Both the position numbers and the translations under genes were made by a program. This document shows positions 14,601 to 29,600 of a stretch of DNA of 64,000 nt, one piece after another. Source of the DNA: Manduca sexta (lineage: Eukaryota > Arthropoda > Insecta > Lepidoptera > Sphingidae); NCBI RefSeq assembly GCF_014839805.1, contig NC_051134.1, positions 11,997,170 through 12,061,169 on the forward strand. Direction: 5' to 3'. Numbering within the stretch: position 1 is the first letter of the stretch; every line of letters begins with the position of its first letter. The notes under the pieces were generated by a model. It was not told the DNA's origin, searched no databases, and saw nothing but the letters and a program-made list of their open reading frames with translations.

Positions 14601-17600
14601 GTGAACTTACAGATGAATTAACACAAGAAAATGAGAAGAATCTGTTAACTATAGGGCTTGGGAAGAGGAGAGGTTGATTGGGCCTCATTCAACATAAATA
14701 CAAAACATATAAGTAAATTAATTGTTACTTCAAAATGATTTTTTAGGGGAGACTGGAATCCTTTACTTAATATGAGACTTAAAATCTTATAGATATCTCA
14801 AGATGATGAGCGTAGTGGAGTGCTGAATTTTGTGATTCGAAGTCCTTTAGAACCATAGATCAATATACCTATCTTATAGTGTTGCTATTGTTTACCGAGG
14901 GCTAGTTGCATGCTCGCGTCATTATTCAAACATGACATTTGAAACATTCGTCAAACCGCCATTAAAGCCATCTAGTTGTGAGTTAAGTGCACTCAAGAGG
15001 CACAAATTGAACATCTTATATACTAATAAACCCACATCCCAAGTTTCCTTGCATGGAAGAATTGTCAATAGAAACAGAGCAAATAACAATGATCTTAGCA
15101 GCACGAAGCTCATTCCGTTTAGAAATGCAGGTCGATCACCGGAACAAATATTTGCACAACACTTGTCTTGCGGTCGGATATGCAGTCAATAGCTTATCCT
15201 GGTTTAAACAATGTGTACAAACCCGCTGATAAAGTATATTTTACGAAAACTATTAGCGAACCGCCAGTTGATTAGCTTTTAACTGAGATTAATGTGGTGG
15301 GGACAATACGTAGTAACAGGGGTAGCAGAATTCTGCGAAAACTATCTTTTGATTTATTGTCCTTTGTTATAAACATGTTTAATTGAAATTTATTTTAAGT
15401 AAATTATGTTTTGGGATTGCATAGTTGTAAATTTTATAAATAAAGCAAAACTTGGTCAAAAAATTATGGAATTACTAATTAAACAATTATATTATTTAGT
15501 GTTGAGAATTATAATGGTAAATAGAATAATGGCTGTCTTGACGACATCTTATAGAGTACAAGTATATTAGTTAGAAAATCTCCCATTAATTTATGAAATG
15601 TAGCATCTTGAAGGAGAATATCTTATCTGAATAATTAAAAAATCTCCAGATAACCAACAAGCTCAGTGTAATTTAGGTTCAGCTGGCTACTAACCAAATA
15701 TTTGTAATTAATCAACGGGAAACATCAGTAGGCCGCAACCATTCCGTAATCACTTCTATAACAAGACATTATGTCACTATTTACAGTTGGTAAATAATGA
15801 TTTCATGCTTATTAGCGACGAAAGGAAACGTTGAACTCGTTGTTAACTGACACAATACAGTAACCGTCCTTTGTTCGAACAATTAGGGGTCACGTCAGTA
15901 GCAAATGAAACCCGACCTAAATTCCAATGAATCATCACATAAACCAATCAAGCCAATCGGGATCCACGTGAAATTGAAAATATATATTGATATTAGTCGA
16001 GGGCCAGCCGGGATCGGACGGCCCTTGGGTAACAAAGGAAAACATTTTTCTCGACGGGCAATCTTGATAAAAGGTTCCGAGTGGCTTCCTTAAATTATAA
16101 CCGAGTTCATGTAAACTTATTTATACGGAATTTATAATGCGATATGGGGATTGTGATGTTATAGAAATGTTGTGTGATGTGTTGTAATGAAGGGTTAATG
16201 ATATAGTTTACCGTGGGTATTTATAAGAATGAGATCAGTCTATTAGGGCTTATACACGATGCGCTTATCAATAAATCTGACAAGACGCTTCAAACGCAAC
16301 TGACACGACCATCAACGCATTTTTAATTAATGTATTATCCTAAATATTCTGTTTTGATCGAAATAAAAACGCGCAAAGAGCGCTTTTCCTCAGAACTGTT
16401 ATAGATCGTCATTGGATTTAAATGGATTTATATTCGTACTTTTTAAGTCGATATGACTGATGTATTATACACACACACTCACACTTTTTATCTCCGAAGG
16501 TGTAGACCGAGGCACAACTGATGCACCCACTTTTGGCCATGTGTATTCGTCTCATGTTGTGATAGGGGGTAAGCCTATCAACATATTGGGCATAAATTCT
16601 TGATTCCGGACTGATATTGAGTAGAAAAACCCAATAACAATGCCCCTCCCGGGGTTCGAACCCAAGACATCAGCACTGCAGTCGTATGAAAATATAACTG
16701 CGTTGTCGAGACAGTCTTCAATCATCAGGTCCGTAGTATGTCTTTATATATATACTAACATACTACTATTATATGGAGATGGAGAAGGAAAATATTTGTA
16801 GACTCTAAATTTCAACGTTCTAGAATTAAGTGCCCCCCGTGACCATGAAGGCTGCAAAGTCTTCGAAACGTCGGGAGAAAAGTAAAATATTAAAACCGCG
16901 ATAAAAACCGAAAAATAGTTTAATTTAAATGTTCTAGAATTAAATTAAATACTCAAACACCAACCAATATTCCTATACAAAAGCAAATAAACTGCTGGTA
17001 CGATCAAAGAGCGCAGATTTTTAAACTGCAGCTTGTCTAATAGTAATTAATTAGACCTGATAAGCCAGACTACACTACACAGAAATTGTACATCAAAGAA
17101 TTTAGACCGCATTTTTATATCTTCCATCAATTCGTTCGCGACGTTATTTTGATTAAGTGTTTATAGTCTTTGCTTTAAAATATCTGTTTAATATTGTACA
17201 ATTAGAATTACATTCGTGTTTCCACTATACATGTAAACTTTGTTGGTATGTTTTATATTTGAGAAGTTAATGCTGGACGAATTTAGATGAAATTTCCACA
17301 TAGATACTATTAATATTAACATATTTATAAAATTTGCATAATCCTTAATTCCGGCAAAATATTTGCAAACGCGTATATCAGAGTAAAATCTAGTTTATAA
17401 CAGTGTTAAAAATAGGAAAGCATTCCGTTTTACCCCATTTGTATAAATGTTACTCGACGCCGCGGGGCAGAGCTCCCCGAACTCCCTTACAAAGGGCCGC
17501 TAACATTTCCAACATATATTTGTATAAGTAATATTTTCCGTGCTTTATGAATAGTAGAATTTTAACGCAAAATTAATGTGAAGTTTGACAATGTTGTCAT

Positions 17601-20600
17601 ATATAAATTGTTAGTTTTTAACAAATTACAAAAACTACGAATTAGTACTTAAAATGTTAGTTTACACAGCGCTTATAGAAAATAGGTCCTAAACATTTCT
17701 TTAGCTTAGTAAATACGTTAATGATTAATGCATTGTTTATACAAGGCAAGCTGCTAAGCTTATGCTGATAGTAACATCTGCTTCTACCAGATGGCTATCC
17801 AAATCATGCCAATAATGCGGTCATGCGCGAGTAGCAGTCTTACATTAATTGTCCATACCGGCTCGCATGTAACTTTGTTTTTAGTAATTAGGTAGCAGAT
17901 CTCATATACCAAACACCACTACTACAATATAACCGCATGGTCTATTTCTTCCACCAAGCAGCTGTGCAAAAATATTGTAGTTTTCAAAATTGAAGGTCAT
18001 AGCTGTCAACGCAGTTATGAAGAATTATGAGACATACTCGACAAGTAATGTTGTAGCGTGACGAATGCATTTCAGTAGCATTCAAAGTTTGTATGTAATT
18101 TGAAGATTATTGACAGTCGTACTGTGCACTATCAATTGAGCGGCTTGATATGTAATTCAGCAGTAAAAAAACAAAATCATTTAGACATATTAAAGATGTG
18201 CTAAGGATACTAAAGGCGCGCGCTGCTGTCGGATCGCAGCGTCGTACAAATCCAATCCCGATTGGATTAGTATCTACACATAAATAGATTATCGGAAAAA
18301 TCTTAACTGTAGTGCATGAGATTCGCTTTCCTATGTTTGGTAAATTTAAAAATAGTTATTAGTACATAGATATTTTTAGACACGTGTTTAGTAACATAAT
18401 GTTTATTGGGAACCGCGTCATGTGACAATGATAATTAACAATGAAACATTATAACGTGAACCTACTGTTATCCCGTTCCATTAGGGATCGATGTAACGTG
18501 TGTTTTTAAAACAAGAAAATTTACCCGATTGCTTGTCCGGGGACATTAGTCCCCAACGGAGAGTAACCCATGCAAAAGGTTGTGTCGTCTTACTTGGAAA
18601 TCATTTTCAAAACTCCCTATCAATGATCTGTATACGCTGACACAATTAGTTTTATTATAATCACTATCCCTTCAATCCACGATAACTTTACATTTAATAT
18701 TTGATGTGTTAAACTTACAATTTCGGATGTGATGAATTTGAGACTAAAGGGATCTGTTTGGCAACACGTGTTTATCATAAAGGTAAATCCTTACTGAAGT
18801 GATGCGAAAGTAACTCTCTCTAAGTAACTCGATTTTGATAAAATTTTATACGAAGAAAACTTAAACAGACAGAAAGGACATAGGCTACCTTTTTTAATAC
18901 GCTTTCGTCGCAAATCGTACTTCATGAGACCGAAGCCCCGAGCAAAAATTACTACTTTAAGTAAATCCGAACCTTCTAGGTTTTAATGAAAAAACCTGTC
19001 TTCGACATTTTACAGTGACACTATAGTTCTCTTGTTACAAAACACACTCGTGTAGACATATAGATTTGCATTTTAGCTGATGCTTACACACGAGTAGCGT
19101 CTGTGACCGCAGCGTTTCTGTGGTATCGTCCGACGTAACCTGAACTTAGCTGGTATATATTCACGAGTAGGTGTGACACGCGGCTCCGCCTGCATAAGAA
19201 AATCCCGGAAAAAAAAACAGTGTGTCCGGAATATAAGTACCTTTGTAAGCTTATCCGGGATATTGTCCAACTTTGTTAATCCATCCTAAGTCTGTAGGGA
19301 ATTTTGTGTTTACTGTTAATAAACATATTAACAAATTGTGTAGTTTATCATATGAATGAGATCAACTTACTTTGATATTTATTTAGATTTTTTTACATCT
19401 GATTTTGCTCGCGAAGACATTACGCAGATGTGTAAAGAATCTTGATTATGTCTCTATCGAGGTACTCAATCGTTTTATTGTTCGACTTGGTGATTTTGAT
19501 GTTAAAGTTGGAAATATAAATATTAACAAAGAATTATTAAACGAAGTAGAGATAGGTAATATAAGTAGGTAAATACCTATGTAAAATGTCATTTAAGACT
19601 AGATACACAAATGTGAAAGTTTATCCATAAATATTATCGAAAGTTTCTATTATATATGTGTACCTAGCAACATACAATAATATAATCAAAAACAAACTTA
19701 CTTGTCAAAATGTAACGCGTATTATATAATTGAGTTGTAATGATAAATGTAAAGATTGATTTTAAACTCGAGTTTGGAGACTTAGGGATGAGACACGAAG
19801 GAATTAGAGGAGAAATTATAATCTAAAATATAAAACCAATATTAATTTATTGATTAGATATTTTAAAAACAGCTTAAAAGACAAATCTGGAGAAAAATAA
19901 TAAGTACTTTCTGATTAATACATTTACGTAAAATGCATTACTTCGATACATCATGCTATTGTTATTTTAGTGTTCCGAGAACAGCTATTTAGTGTACATA
20001 AGTCGCATAAACATGACAATGCACGTTATATAAATATTGCTTACACAGGCCCTGTTTGTTGTTTTTGACATCTTGTCCTTGTACTATCAGATTTTAGATT
20101 ATATCGCGTGCATTTTATCTTTATTTTGACACGGACGTTTCATATTTCGCTTCACGGTGCATGTGCTTTGGTTTCATGTATCAACAGTTTTGTTTTTTTA
20201 ATCGAAAAAATTACGAGCAAGCTGCTTGCTTGATTTTGTTCGACATGACTGCCTATTTACAGTAGCAACATCACCCAAAGTCTGAGCAACACTACGTGGT
20301 AAAGCACTGCGCTCATCATCTTGAGATGTTACCCTGTAATTAATTACACTGGCTACAAAGGCCATTAGACCGGAACGCAACAGTTGTTAATATTGCTTAG
20401 CGGTAGAAATAGACATTGCGATTTTACCTACTCAGCCAGTGCCTCGCATACAAAAGATTCATCATCAGTATCAAATTCATAAAACATTCACGAACGATGT
20501 GATGACTCAGTGCATTGTTCGATCAAAACTTTTACTTTCAATACACGTGGACTGTGTGTGCTCATTGCCTAATTGGAATAGTTTGGTACACACTACACAT

Positions 20601-23600
20601 GCACGTTAGGAATTAAGTTGGTTTGACTTTGAAATGGAATACGTGCAAGGCAAATGTGTCGTGGTCTCAAAAAGGAGTGTTTTTTTTAATTTTTATTTAA
20701 GGAGCTTGGTCGTAATTTCACGACCATGTGGCTCCGTACGTTCGCTTTGATACAATTAATAAACCACTAATTTCAAGCATCCACTTTCGACAATATTTAT
20801 GAACTAAAATTCATATTTGTGATTCTTTTTTATTTATTTATTTCTTTGAATGATGAGATTGTTAAGTTTTATTCTGTCCAGTGACTACATCTTGCTGCTT
20901 AGCGGCAGAAATAGTTATTACGGTGATACCTACGCAGACGGAGTCTCACGTATGAGAGACCATCAACAGTGAATCACTTTTCACAATGTCAAAATATTTT
21001 TTTATTAAAATCTTAGACCCCTTTCGACAGAGGAACCGATAAAACTATTCATAATGCCCACACTAAAACCCAAAGTTGCGTAACAATTTTTATTTTTATT
21101 ATCATTTAAAATAATACGACATGAATACTAAGCCAAAACATAAGGACATTGATAAGCCAGGACAATGAATATTTTTATGACGCAGTAATCAATTTATACC
21201 GCGCTGTGACCAATCATCGTAGTATTATGTAAAGCAGGATTTAATCAGTAAGTTTCACATGATTATAATTGCAATTACTTGAGTCAGGATTTATCATTTA
21301 AATATTTAGAATTAGTAATACAATTTATCGCCTAAAAATTTAAAATTTTTAATAAAAATATTTAATACAATTCACAACAGTCGCGTAGGTTATATGATCA
21401 ATATTAATTTTTCTCTTTACTGATATTACAAAGAGGAACAGTTTTTAGGGGTTAATCTCTGGAACTACTGAACTGATTTTGATAATTATTTCACTTATAG
21501 GAAGTTACATCACTTTTCATTGTTACAAGTTTTTTTTATTCAGGGAAAACTTTTTCAAGCAGGCGGAGCAACGGGCAAAAGCAAATAGATTATAAAACAA
21601 ACTCCCTGCCGCGTCGGTCTGTCTGAACACGATAAACTAAACATTACCGAATGAATTTCTACGAAATTTGGTATGGAGATAGTTTGAGAAGATAAGATTG
21701 GGTAAATATATAGCGGGAGTTTTGTCTCGGAAAAACTTTTTCGCGCGAGCGAACCCGCGGGCTAACACAAGTGTAAAATACATGCAATATAAAAGATTTT
21801 GAGCTGTTGTATCCATACTTAAAGGTTTTAAGACGATGTAGGTACTGATAAATTAAAGTACGCAAACAACGCACGGTAGTTACCTACACCTGCTTGTTTT
21901 GGAACCATGCTGGCAAACTGCAGTGTTTATATTGTTATACAAATGTTTACACTTCAGTGAATCAAGTAGCCTAGACGTACTGCTTTACAGTATAATTAAA
22001 GTATGCTCGGTAAAATTAAGAGTATTTCATCTCGAAGTTTCATAAGCTAATTGATTCTTAATTTATTTCTTGACTTTTAATGGGTCGACGCAATACATAT
22101 TTCAATCATGTTGCAGAAGAGATTCGATTTATTTGTTGCGCCTGACGCGCGCCTGATGTAAACACCTTCTAGAAAATGCATATCTTACTTAAACCGGACA
22201 ACTGCAAATCGGACTTACGCACTCAGGGTTCAGTATAAACTTGCTGGTAAGGTATCTAAGTATATATCGACGGATGAAAATCTAATTGACTTGAGGGACG
22301 TTTTTTTGTGATACAAAGTTTTATACATATTTAAAATTAGCACTTTTTTTCTATGTGTTTCTAATCTAGAATTTTTTTTCCAAAAAATATTCGCTTAAGT
22401 CATTTAGCCTATCAACCGTCGATATGTAAGTTGAAAATTAACTTTGCCATTCGATCTCTAAACGCGACTATTGTACCAACCGCAAATAATAATTTGTAAT
22501 AGAAAATTCGCTTTTCTTGTTATATATTTACGGATTTCATATTATTTACTTACTTTACTAGAATCATGAAATATGGTAAGAAGCAGTGTTACACCACCTT
22601 TACTTGTGGTGTAACACTGCTTATTACCATATTTCATGATTCTAGGTCAACAGGAAGTACAATACAATAATGAACAGTAATCTTACTTCTTATCTTATCT
22701 TAGTTTTACGTAAATTTTACAATTTGAACCTCCAACAATAAATGGTCCATAGATAGTTCCTTAAAGAATAATAAAAATTCTGCTCGCATTTGGAAGGCCA
22801 TTGACATAAGTCACTTAAATCTTTTAGTGTTTAAAAAAAGTTCATACATATAGAGTTTAAATTACATTAATTTATAGGTTCATAAATTGTTACTGTCTTG
22901 GGAATTTTTAAACAACAGCCCTCAATCATAGGAGTCAGGATAAAGTTTTGTTCGTTGTTAAAATGCACAGAAGCCCGGTATTTGCAGACTCGCCGGCGTG
23001 TCCGCTGTGGTGGGCTTGTTTACGTTACATTTATTTCGATAAGAGTATTTAACGGCATCAGTTTAATCGCAGCCGCAGTGGCGTCATCGTTGGAGATTCC
23101 AAAACAATTTTTTGTGCACTTAACTTCACGTATGACCGGTCAAAGATGTTACAAAGGAATATATTAGTATATATTATATATTTTAATAATTTATATTGCA
23201 TGCCGAAAATCATAGTGTTTGCCTGCACGCTATGGAGAGGGATATAGGTATTATTAAATGATTTCCGGTGTAAACATTAGTAGAAACTTATCAAAGTTAT
23301 CAAATTTTTAATCAATACCTAAGCAAGTCCACATTAAATGAAGTAAGTCTGTAGTTTTATTTTCTAGTAGCATACATAAAATCTATGCATAATTTGTTAG
23401 CACATAAACAGTTAAGACTGTTCGCAGAACCCTAAAAATAGTTTTTTTCTACGAACGAACAGCGCTTTGCAATTGGAATTTTCCATGACAACGTACCTAC
23501 AAAGGCAAAGCTAGCGAAGCCAGGTCGCAATATACGACATGTTTTCTAAGCGTGAAATAGAAAGATGTGATCGCTCACGCGTTTGTAAATATATGAGCAA

Positions 23601-26600
23601 GAATATAAATACAAAGTGTTTTCGGAATCTGGGATTGTAGGTCGCGTGTCCCAAGGAAAGTGTCCTTACAAATGTCTTTAGGAATGTCTTGCCAAAAATA
23701 AAAATAGATTATACAGTCATTGTAAAGTTTACCTTACTATGAATATTTGGAACAATAATACTTCTTGAAATTAGTAAGTGTACGGATAGATTTGGATTTA
23801 ATAATAGATTTTAATAAAACTTGAGGTATATTATCTGCATAATATAACATAACATTGGCTAGATTCACACCGCATCCATACGCGTATGAAATAACAATCC
23901 AGAAATCAGTGACGAGACTTCCATTACAATGGTATGAGCTAATATATTCCTTTGTAACAGATCGAGTGTGAATACGTTTGAAATAAGCCGTCATAGACTG
24001 AAAACAAGAAGCGATATCGAATTGAAGTAGCACTGCGCAGTATCGACTACCTTTTTAGTAGGCTTTGGTAGTTAGATAGTTGTAGTTGTAGTTGTAGGTA
24101 GGAAGTTGTCGGTAGTAGGTAAGTAGATAGTTATGAACTGTGATAGTTAACAAAATACGATTTATTATTTAATTTCAATAGAACGCAAACAATTTAAACA
24201 AACTAGTATAAATAAAAAAGTTAATATGCACAATACGGTAGCAGCTTGCGTAGGGTATAAACTCTAAACTAGAAAATATTATAAAATAATATTTAATTTT
24301 ACTTGCGGGGCAATGCCTGAAACGAAGTTGTATTAGAACGAAACTTTCCGTTAAGTATTTGCATTAAACTAGAAGTGATTTGTTACATTTTATTTGTATT
24401 TCTACTACCAAGAGTTTTGCATGTGGTGACAATATTATATAAAGTATAGTATGTATGTTTCGTAGGCAACTTGGTCTAGACTCTAAAGCCTAGACCCTTA
24501 TTTGAGACCCCACGCCACCCTAATTATTATTGCGCTACGCAAAACAATTTCCTCTGAATCTTATTACAGGATTTCCCAAAGTTGATAACATTGTTAATCT
24601 AGACGCGAGTCAAATAATAGTAGTACAAATATTGAACCAGATTTGTAAAGCAAACGTACGGCTTACGTAGCCACGTAAATATTTATTCGCTTGTGATTTA
24701 ATTCATTTGTCGCGAATGGTCGTTGGGATAAATTAATTACAAAATAAATTATACAATCTAGTTGCCAATAAAAAGATTTAAAGTAAAACAAACATAGATT
24801 TATCCTTGATTGCGATAGATTTCCGAAATTTCGTGTTTGATTTGACATGTCAATTTTGCAAATGATACTTATTGCTGTAATTCAATTTTAATAATATGAA
24901 TATTTTTAGAAACCAGGAATAGAAAAAATGGCCACCTACATATTGAAAAATCCACTTAAGCAATGACTCACCCTTCGCCAAACTCCGTCCGACACTGTTC
25001 ATCCATGGTGAAGGCATAGTGGGAGATCTCCTTAGCGCCCCCTAGCACCACCCCCTCATCCCTGCTCCGTTCGTGTAAGCACCACCATTTTCTGAAAACA
25101 TACGCTTTGTACCACACGTCTTATTGAACAGTACAATCTGATCTGATCCCTGTTATTAGATTCTGTTAAGTCGGTAAGTAATATTGATTTTCGTTGTCCG
25201 ATTTCTATTTACATTATCGTTATAATAATGTATTGTAAGGATAGAATAACTATCTAGAAATATCTGCGTATTTGGTTATGGATCAACTAACAGATGTTTA
25301 TGCTGTACATCGACAACTGAGTAGGTCTTAAATTAACTTTGGGATTGTATTCCTAAGATTTGTCTTATTGTCAGCACTAATGTGTAGCAAGATTGTTTGT
25401 TTTATGGGCGTTGTGTTTTTTAATGATTCTTTATAAATACTCTTTAGTCTATACAGTATCCAGTATCTAAGATTATAAAAAAGGCGTGGTAGATGGGTTT
25501 TCGTTTCTTTAAATATTTGCTTTAACATCGCTCACAGACACTCGTGATGATGTCCAAATATTATTAGCTTTATTAACAACAACTTACGATTTAATTTTTT
25601 GATTGTAAGATACACACATACAAGAATACTAACTGATTTTATCTTAAGTGGAAACATATTTAAAAATATTAACAGGCACAATCTTATTAAGAAGAACAGA
25701 GAAGCCTTCGGGCCGTGCCGCAGTCAAAAGAAAAGTGACTCGCCATTGTTCTGCTAGAGACACTCACTTCTTCATGTTTCTATAAAGTCGAATTTTCTAA
25801 GTCTAATGACGTCAGTTTGTAGGCTGGTAATTCTGTTTAGCATCTGGCTAGATATGGTTACTAGAACTTCAGACATTTATTTTATCGAATAATTTAATTG
25901 AGCCCGTTTTAATCTATTAATATAAATTAGGCAAGCATTTTGACTGGCTGTCTTGTATCAGCCTCTATTACGAATGAGCTGCCAAATAGCCCGTATTTGA
26001 TGACGTTCCGTTCACGGTCTGTTGTCAGCGTGAGGGACACAAAGGGCGATAATTGCGTGAGTCAACTACTGACCGCTGGTGCGGTTTCATTTACTTCGTC
26101 GGGTGCTTATTTGCATTCACGGGCGCTCCACGTGGCGCGCATGCCGCTGCTGTTGATTTGTAATTAATCACGCAAACCAAACATCCATAGTTGTTTTGGA
26201 AGTGCACAGATTATTAACTGTAATAGTACTGGCGGTTATCAAAAACTTTTAAGATAAAATGAAGCATGCACAAGATACGCATAAAATAATACTGGTCAAT
26301 AAACAATTTTACTATATTGTGCTTTAGTAATTCCACTTTGCGTAAACGATATGCGTTCCATTCTTACTGAATACCACTTCACATTTTATGCTTTAATGAA
26401 ATTGCTGGCACAATAGCAAATATGTGAGATCTTGGGCTCGTTCCTCAGTTAGTCATGTTTAGTGGACTCCATTAGAGTACTCTAGATAAAGTTTATTATA
26501 AACAAAGTAGGTTTACGCTTATAAACGGCTTGACATATTAATTCGTTGTTGCCGTAAATAGAATAAAATATAGTGACAGATCTTACGTTTCCTACTTTGC

Positions 26601-29600
26601 CTTATTAGTAAGCGTCTCACCGATTTAATATATTATTCAATAAATGCCCGTTCACTCTTATATGGTTCCAATAATCTTACAAGCTTCAACGTATTGTCCA
26701 TACTTCTTCCGTACTAAGGTTTACGAACTAGAAGGGAGGAAGTTGCTATGTCTAAACATAGCGAATAATATTTATATACACCTCAATCACTGTGCCTCAA
26801 AATGTGTTTATAATAAAGCAATCTATCGACAGTTCTATGAACCATGTTACTTACTTAGCCTTTTCATGGAATTGTTCCTTAGAGCAGCTAGACCAAGCAA
26901 AGTTGTGAAGAGTGGCGAGGACTGTAGGAGCCATCACTGAGCCTCGGAGAGCTGCTGTTTGACATTGATCTTCTCCATCGTGCGTTAGCCCTAGCCTATG
27001 AACAAAAAGGAATATAATAGAATGTATTTGTTTACATGAATATCTAGTAGTTGTAACAAAATTTTTCACTTCAGAACAGAGCTATTTAATGAAAATTATG
27101 AAAAAAGAAGCGCATATAAAATATATAGTAGTGGTCGTCCAATGGTTGAAATTTGATCGTCGAATTGAATATATTTGTAACTTATTTTGTTATATAGATT
27201 TATATATTTTATTTTTGTGCATTTACGAATTTTTATTATGTCAAATCTCACAGTCGTGCGCGCAATGTGCTTAACACGGAGTAAAATGTTTTTTCTTCAC
27301 ATATTAATGTGTAATATCAACATGACACCTTACAGATGCTCATGTAGTAACAATAATTTAATAGCTATTTTAAAATGCCTATAGCTTTCAGATAAACAAA
27401 ATTAATTCGAAAAGGATTTTGAAATTTATTGATACATTTAACATTCGTAAACGGCTGAACGGAATAAGGCAAACATTCAGTCCAAAATGGAATTTCATTC
27501 GAATTTCTAAACAAAGCAAATTAATTCCGCAGTAGTTGCTTTAGGTATTATAAAATGCGAAACAAAAGAACCTTTTACAATCGTTTAAACTGGTACTCGG
27601 CCTTTGATTTTGAACAAAACACGGCTGTTTATTTTATTGAATTTTCTTTTACGGGCTCAGTGGCGCCAATAATCATAAAAGCGTTAATATTTTTGCGAGT
27701 AAATGTTTTATGTTTGAATGACGTTTCTGGCAAGTGACTTGCGTTTTCAAAGGTTTGTTGTGAACGTAATTTGTCAAATAAACTTTTGTTACGGGAGTCG
27801 AGTGGCTAGCTAATGGTTCGAGTTGCACGGGTATTGTTACGGATGATGTATGGTGTCTAGTGTATCGCGCTCGGTCAGCTCTACTGGCTAGGGCGGCGGC
27901 TTTGAAGTCTCCGTCGCGTCACCCGACAAGAGGGCAATTATTCAGCCACTGCCGCATCACGCTTCAAGAATCCCCGAATGATCGCACACACATTAACTAA
28001 TGAACTCAATGTGTATGTGTTTTTTTATTACGTTTATTATTAGATCGGTGCAGCTGTCATCGTGATCGTCACAATATCATTTGCACCGACAAGCCACGTG
28101 GGGGCATAATTCTTTCCATTGATATGGTTGTCTTAATTTTCACTTACATTTCATACATGAATGATTTTGTTTATGTTAATTTAATAATTGATATTTATTT
28201 ACTGTATGTGTTGTGCTGACTACATATTAGAGTCAGATAAAGTCAGGTGGACATTTAAAACGTTCGGGTTTTAGTAAAAAATAAGATAAAAAAAAAGCTT
28301 GATAAAAAAATATAATATCGCAATACGTATAATCTAGCTGAAGTAACATATTTCTATAACAGTTCAGACGTTGTTGATCACGTTTAACATCAAGTGTACG
28401 ACCCGTTTTGACAATACGTGTTGAAATGTTTACGTCGACGGATCACGGAGATTGCGGATGAATACCAATTATTAATTTTGTTCCATGTTTACCCAACAGT
28501 TCCCCACAGGCGAATTAATTAATCCTAGTAAACGAAGCTAATTGCGCGTGAGAACGGAACCACCGCGGAGTGCGGTGCGAGCAGCGACGCGACTTGATAG
28601 ATTAATCATTCGCGTGACATGGGAAATTGGCCTCTATTTACTTTCCAACATTAACTGGGAGACATTATTGAGGTCTTACTTGTAAACTGTTTCTTAATTG
28701 TAATTGTAATTAAACAATTAAGAAACTAATTTTACTTTAGATTTTGATATGTAATTGGTTTCAAAGAACTTTATTCATGAAATAGAGAGGTCTAATAACA
28801 TTATTTTAAAGCAATTGCTTTGGCGAATTAGTGTGCTAAGTTTGATGGATTTTTTCCTCTCGAGTTATAACAAAAGGTGGCCCTACAAAAACAATTTGAG
28901 CGTGTTATCTTGTGTACTTTATTTCGATCCTTAAGTTGTGCTCAAGGTTCTTTGTCTCAACATCAGATAAAATCCCAAAATTGTTTAATCTGGTGAACAT
29001 GTTTCGAAGAAATCTACCAGCGTTAATTACCACGTAGTCTGTCAACTCGTATTGTGTTTAAAAACAATAAGGTTGGGTTTGAATAGTCCAAAAGCTTTAA
29101 AAACGGTTTTGATACGAGTGGTAAATTATTATCAACTATTACAACGGATTTAAATTTGCTTGTGAAGCATTTAAGCTAATCATTATTATGTAGAATTTAG
29201 TGTTACTTAGTTTAATATACCTAAAGTGAAAATTTTCGCCTTTAATTATTCATGTAATCACGTAATTAACGGTGAATTTATTACAGCTTTGAAATGCCTT
29301 TATAAAATTTAATTTGCATTCTCCAAAATAAATAATTTATTTACATTATATTGTGATTAATACTAATTGTTTACTCGACAGAAATTGTCTTAATTCATGT
29401 AAATTTAATTGGTCTATTATAAACAAGGTATCAATTATGTTTACGAATTATTTGAAGCTTCTAGTATAGCGATTTATCCTTAGCCTATATATTTATTATT
29501 CCTTTATCTTAGAGCCATTAAAACTGCAGACTTTACTTCATATAACGTAGCCTAAACAATTAGGCGAGATAACGTTTCCATATAAATCATAAATCATTCT

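Larger units (their letters stand above)
14425..24971. other. ADAMTS intron 6 (10.5 kb)
   Basis: The largest intron. It holds a SINE (16471-16718), several dispersed repeat fragments and the long hairpin at 22558-22645. Small ORFs in it have no supporting features. Confidence 0.8.

Noticed and set aside
14362..14688. 108-codon minus-strand ORF overlapping ADAMTS exon 7
   Set aside because: It runs in another frame. The true exon starts at the acceptor before 14424 and carries the ADAMTS motifs.
16652..16666. tRNA gene-like box B sequences (also at 37337, 45980, 51265, 59251, 61485)
   Set aside because: They belong to SINE heads. No complete cloverleaf with an anticodon arm could be built.
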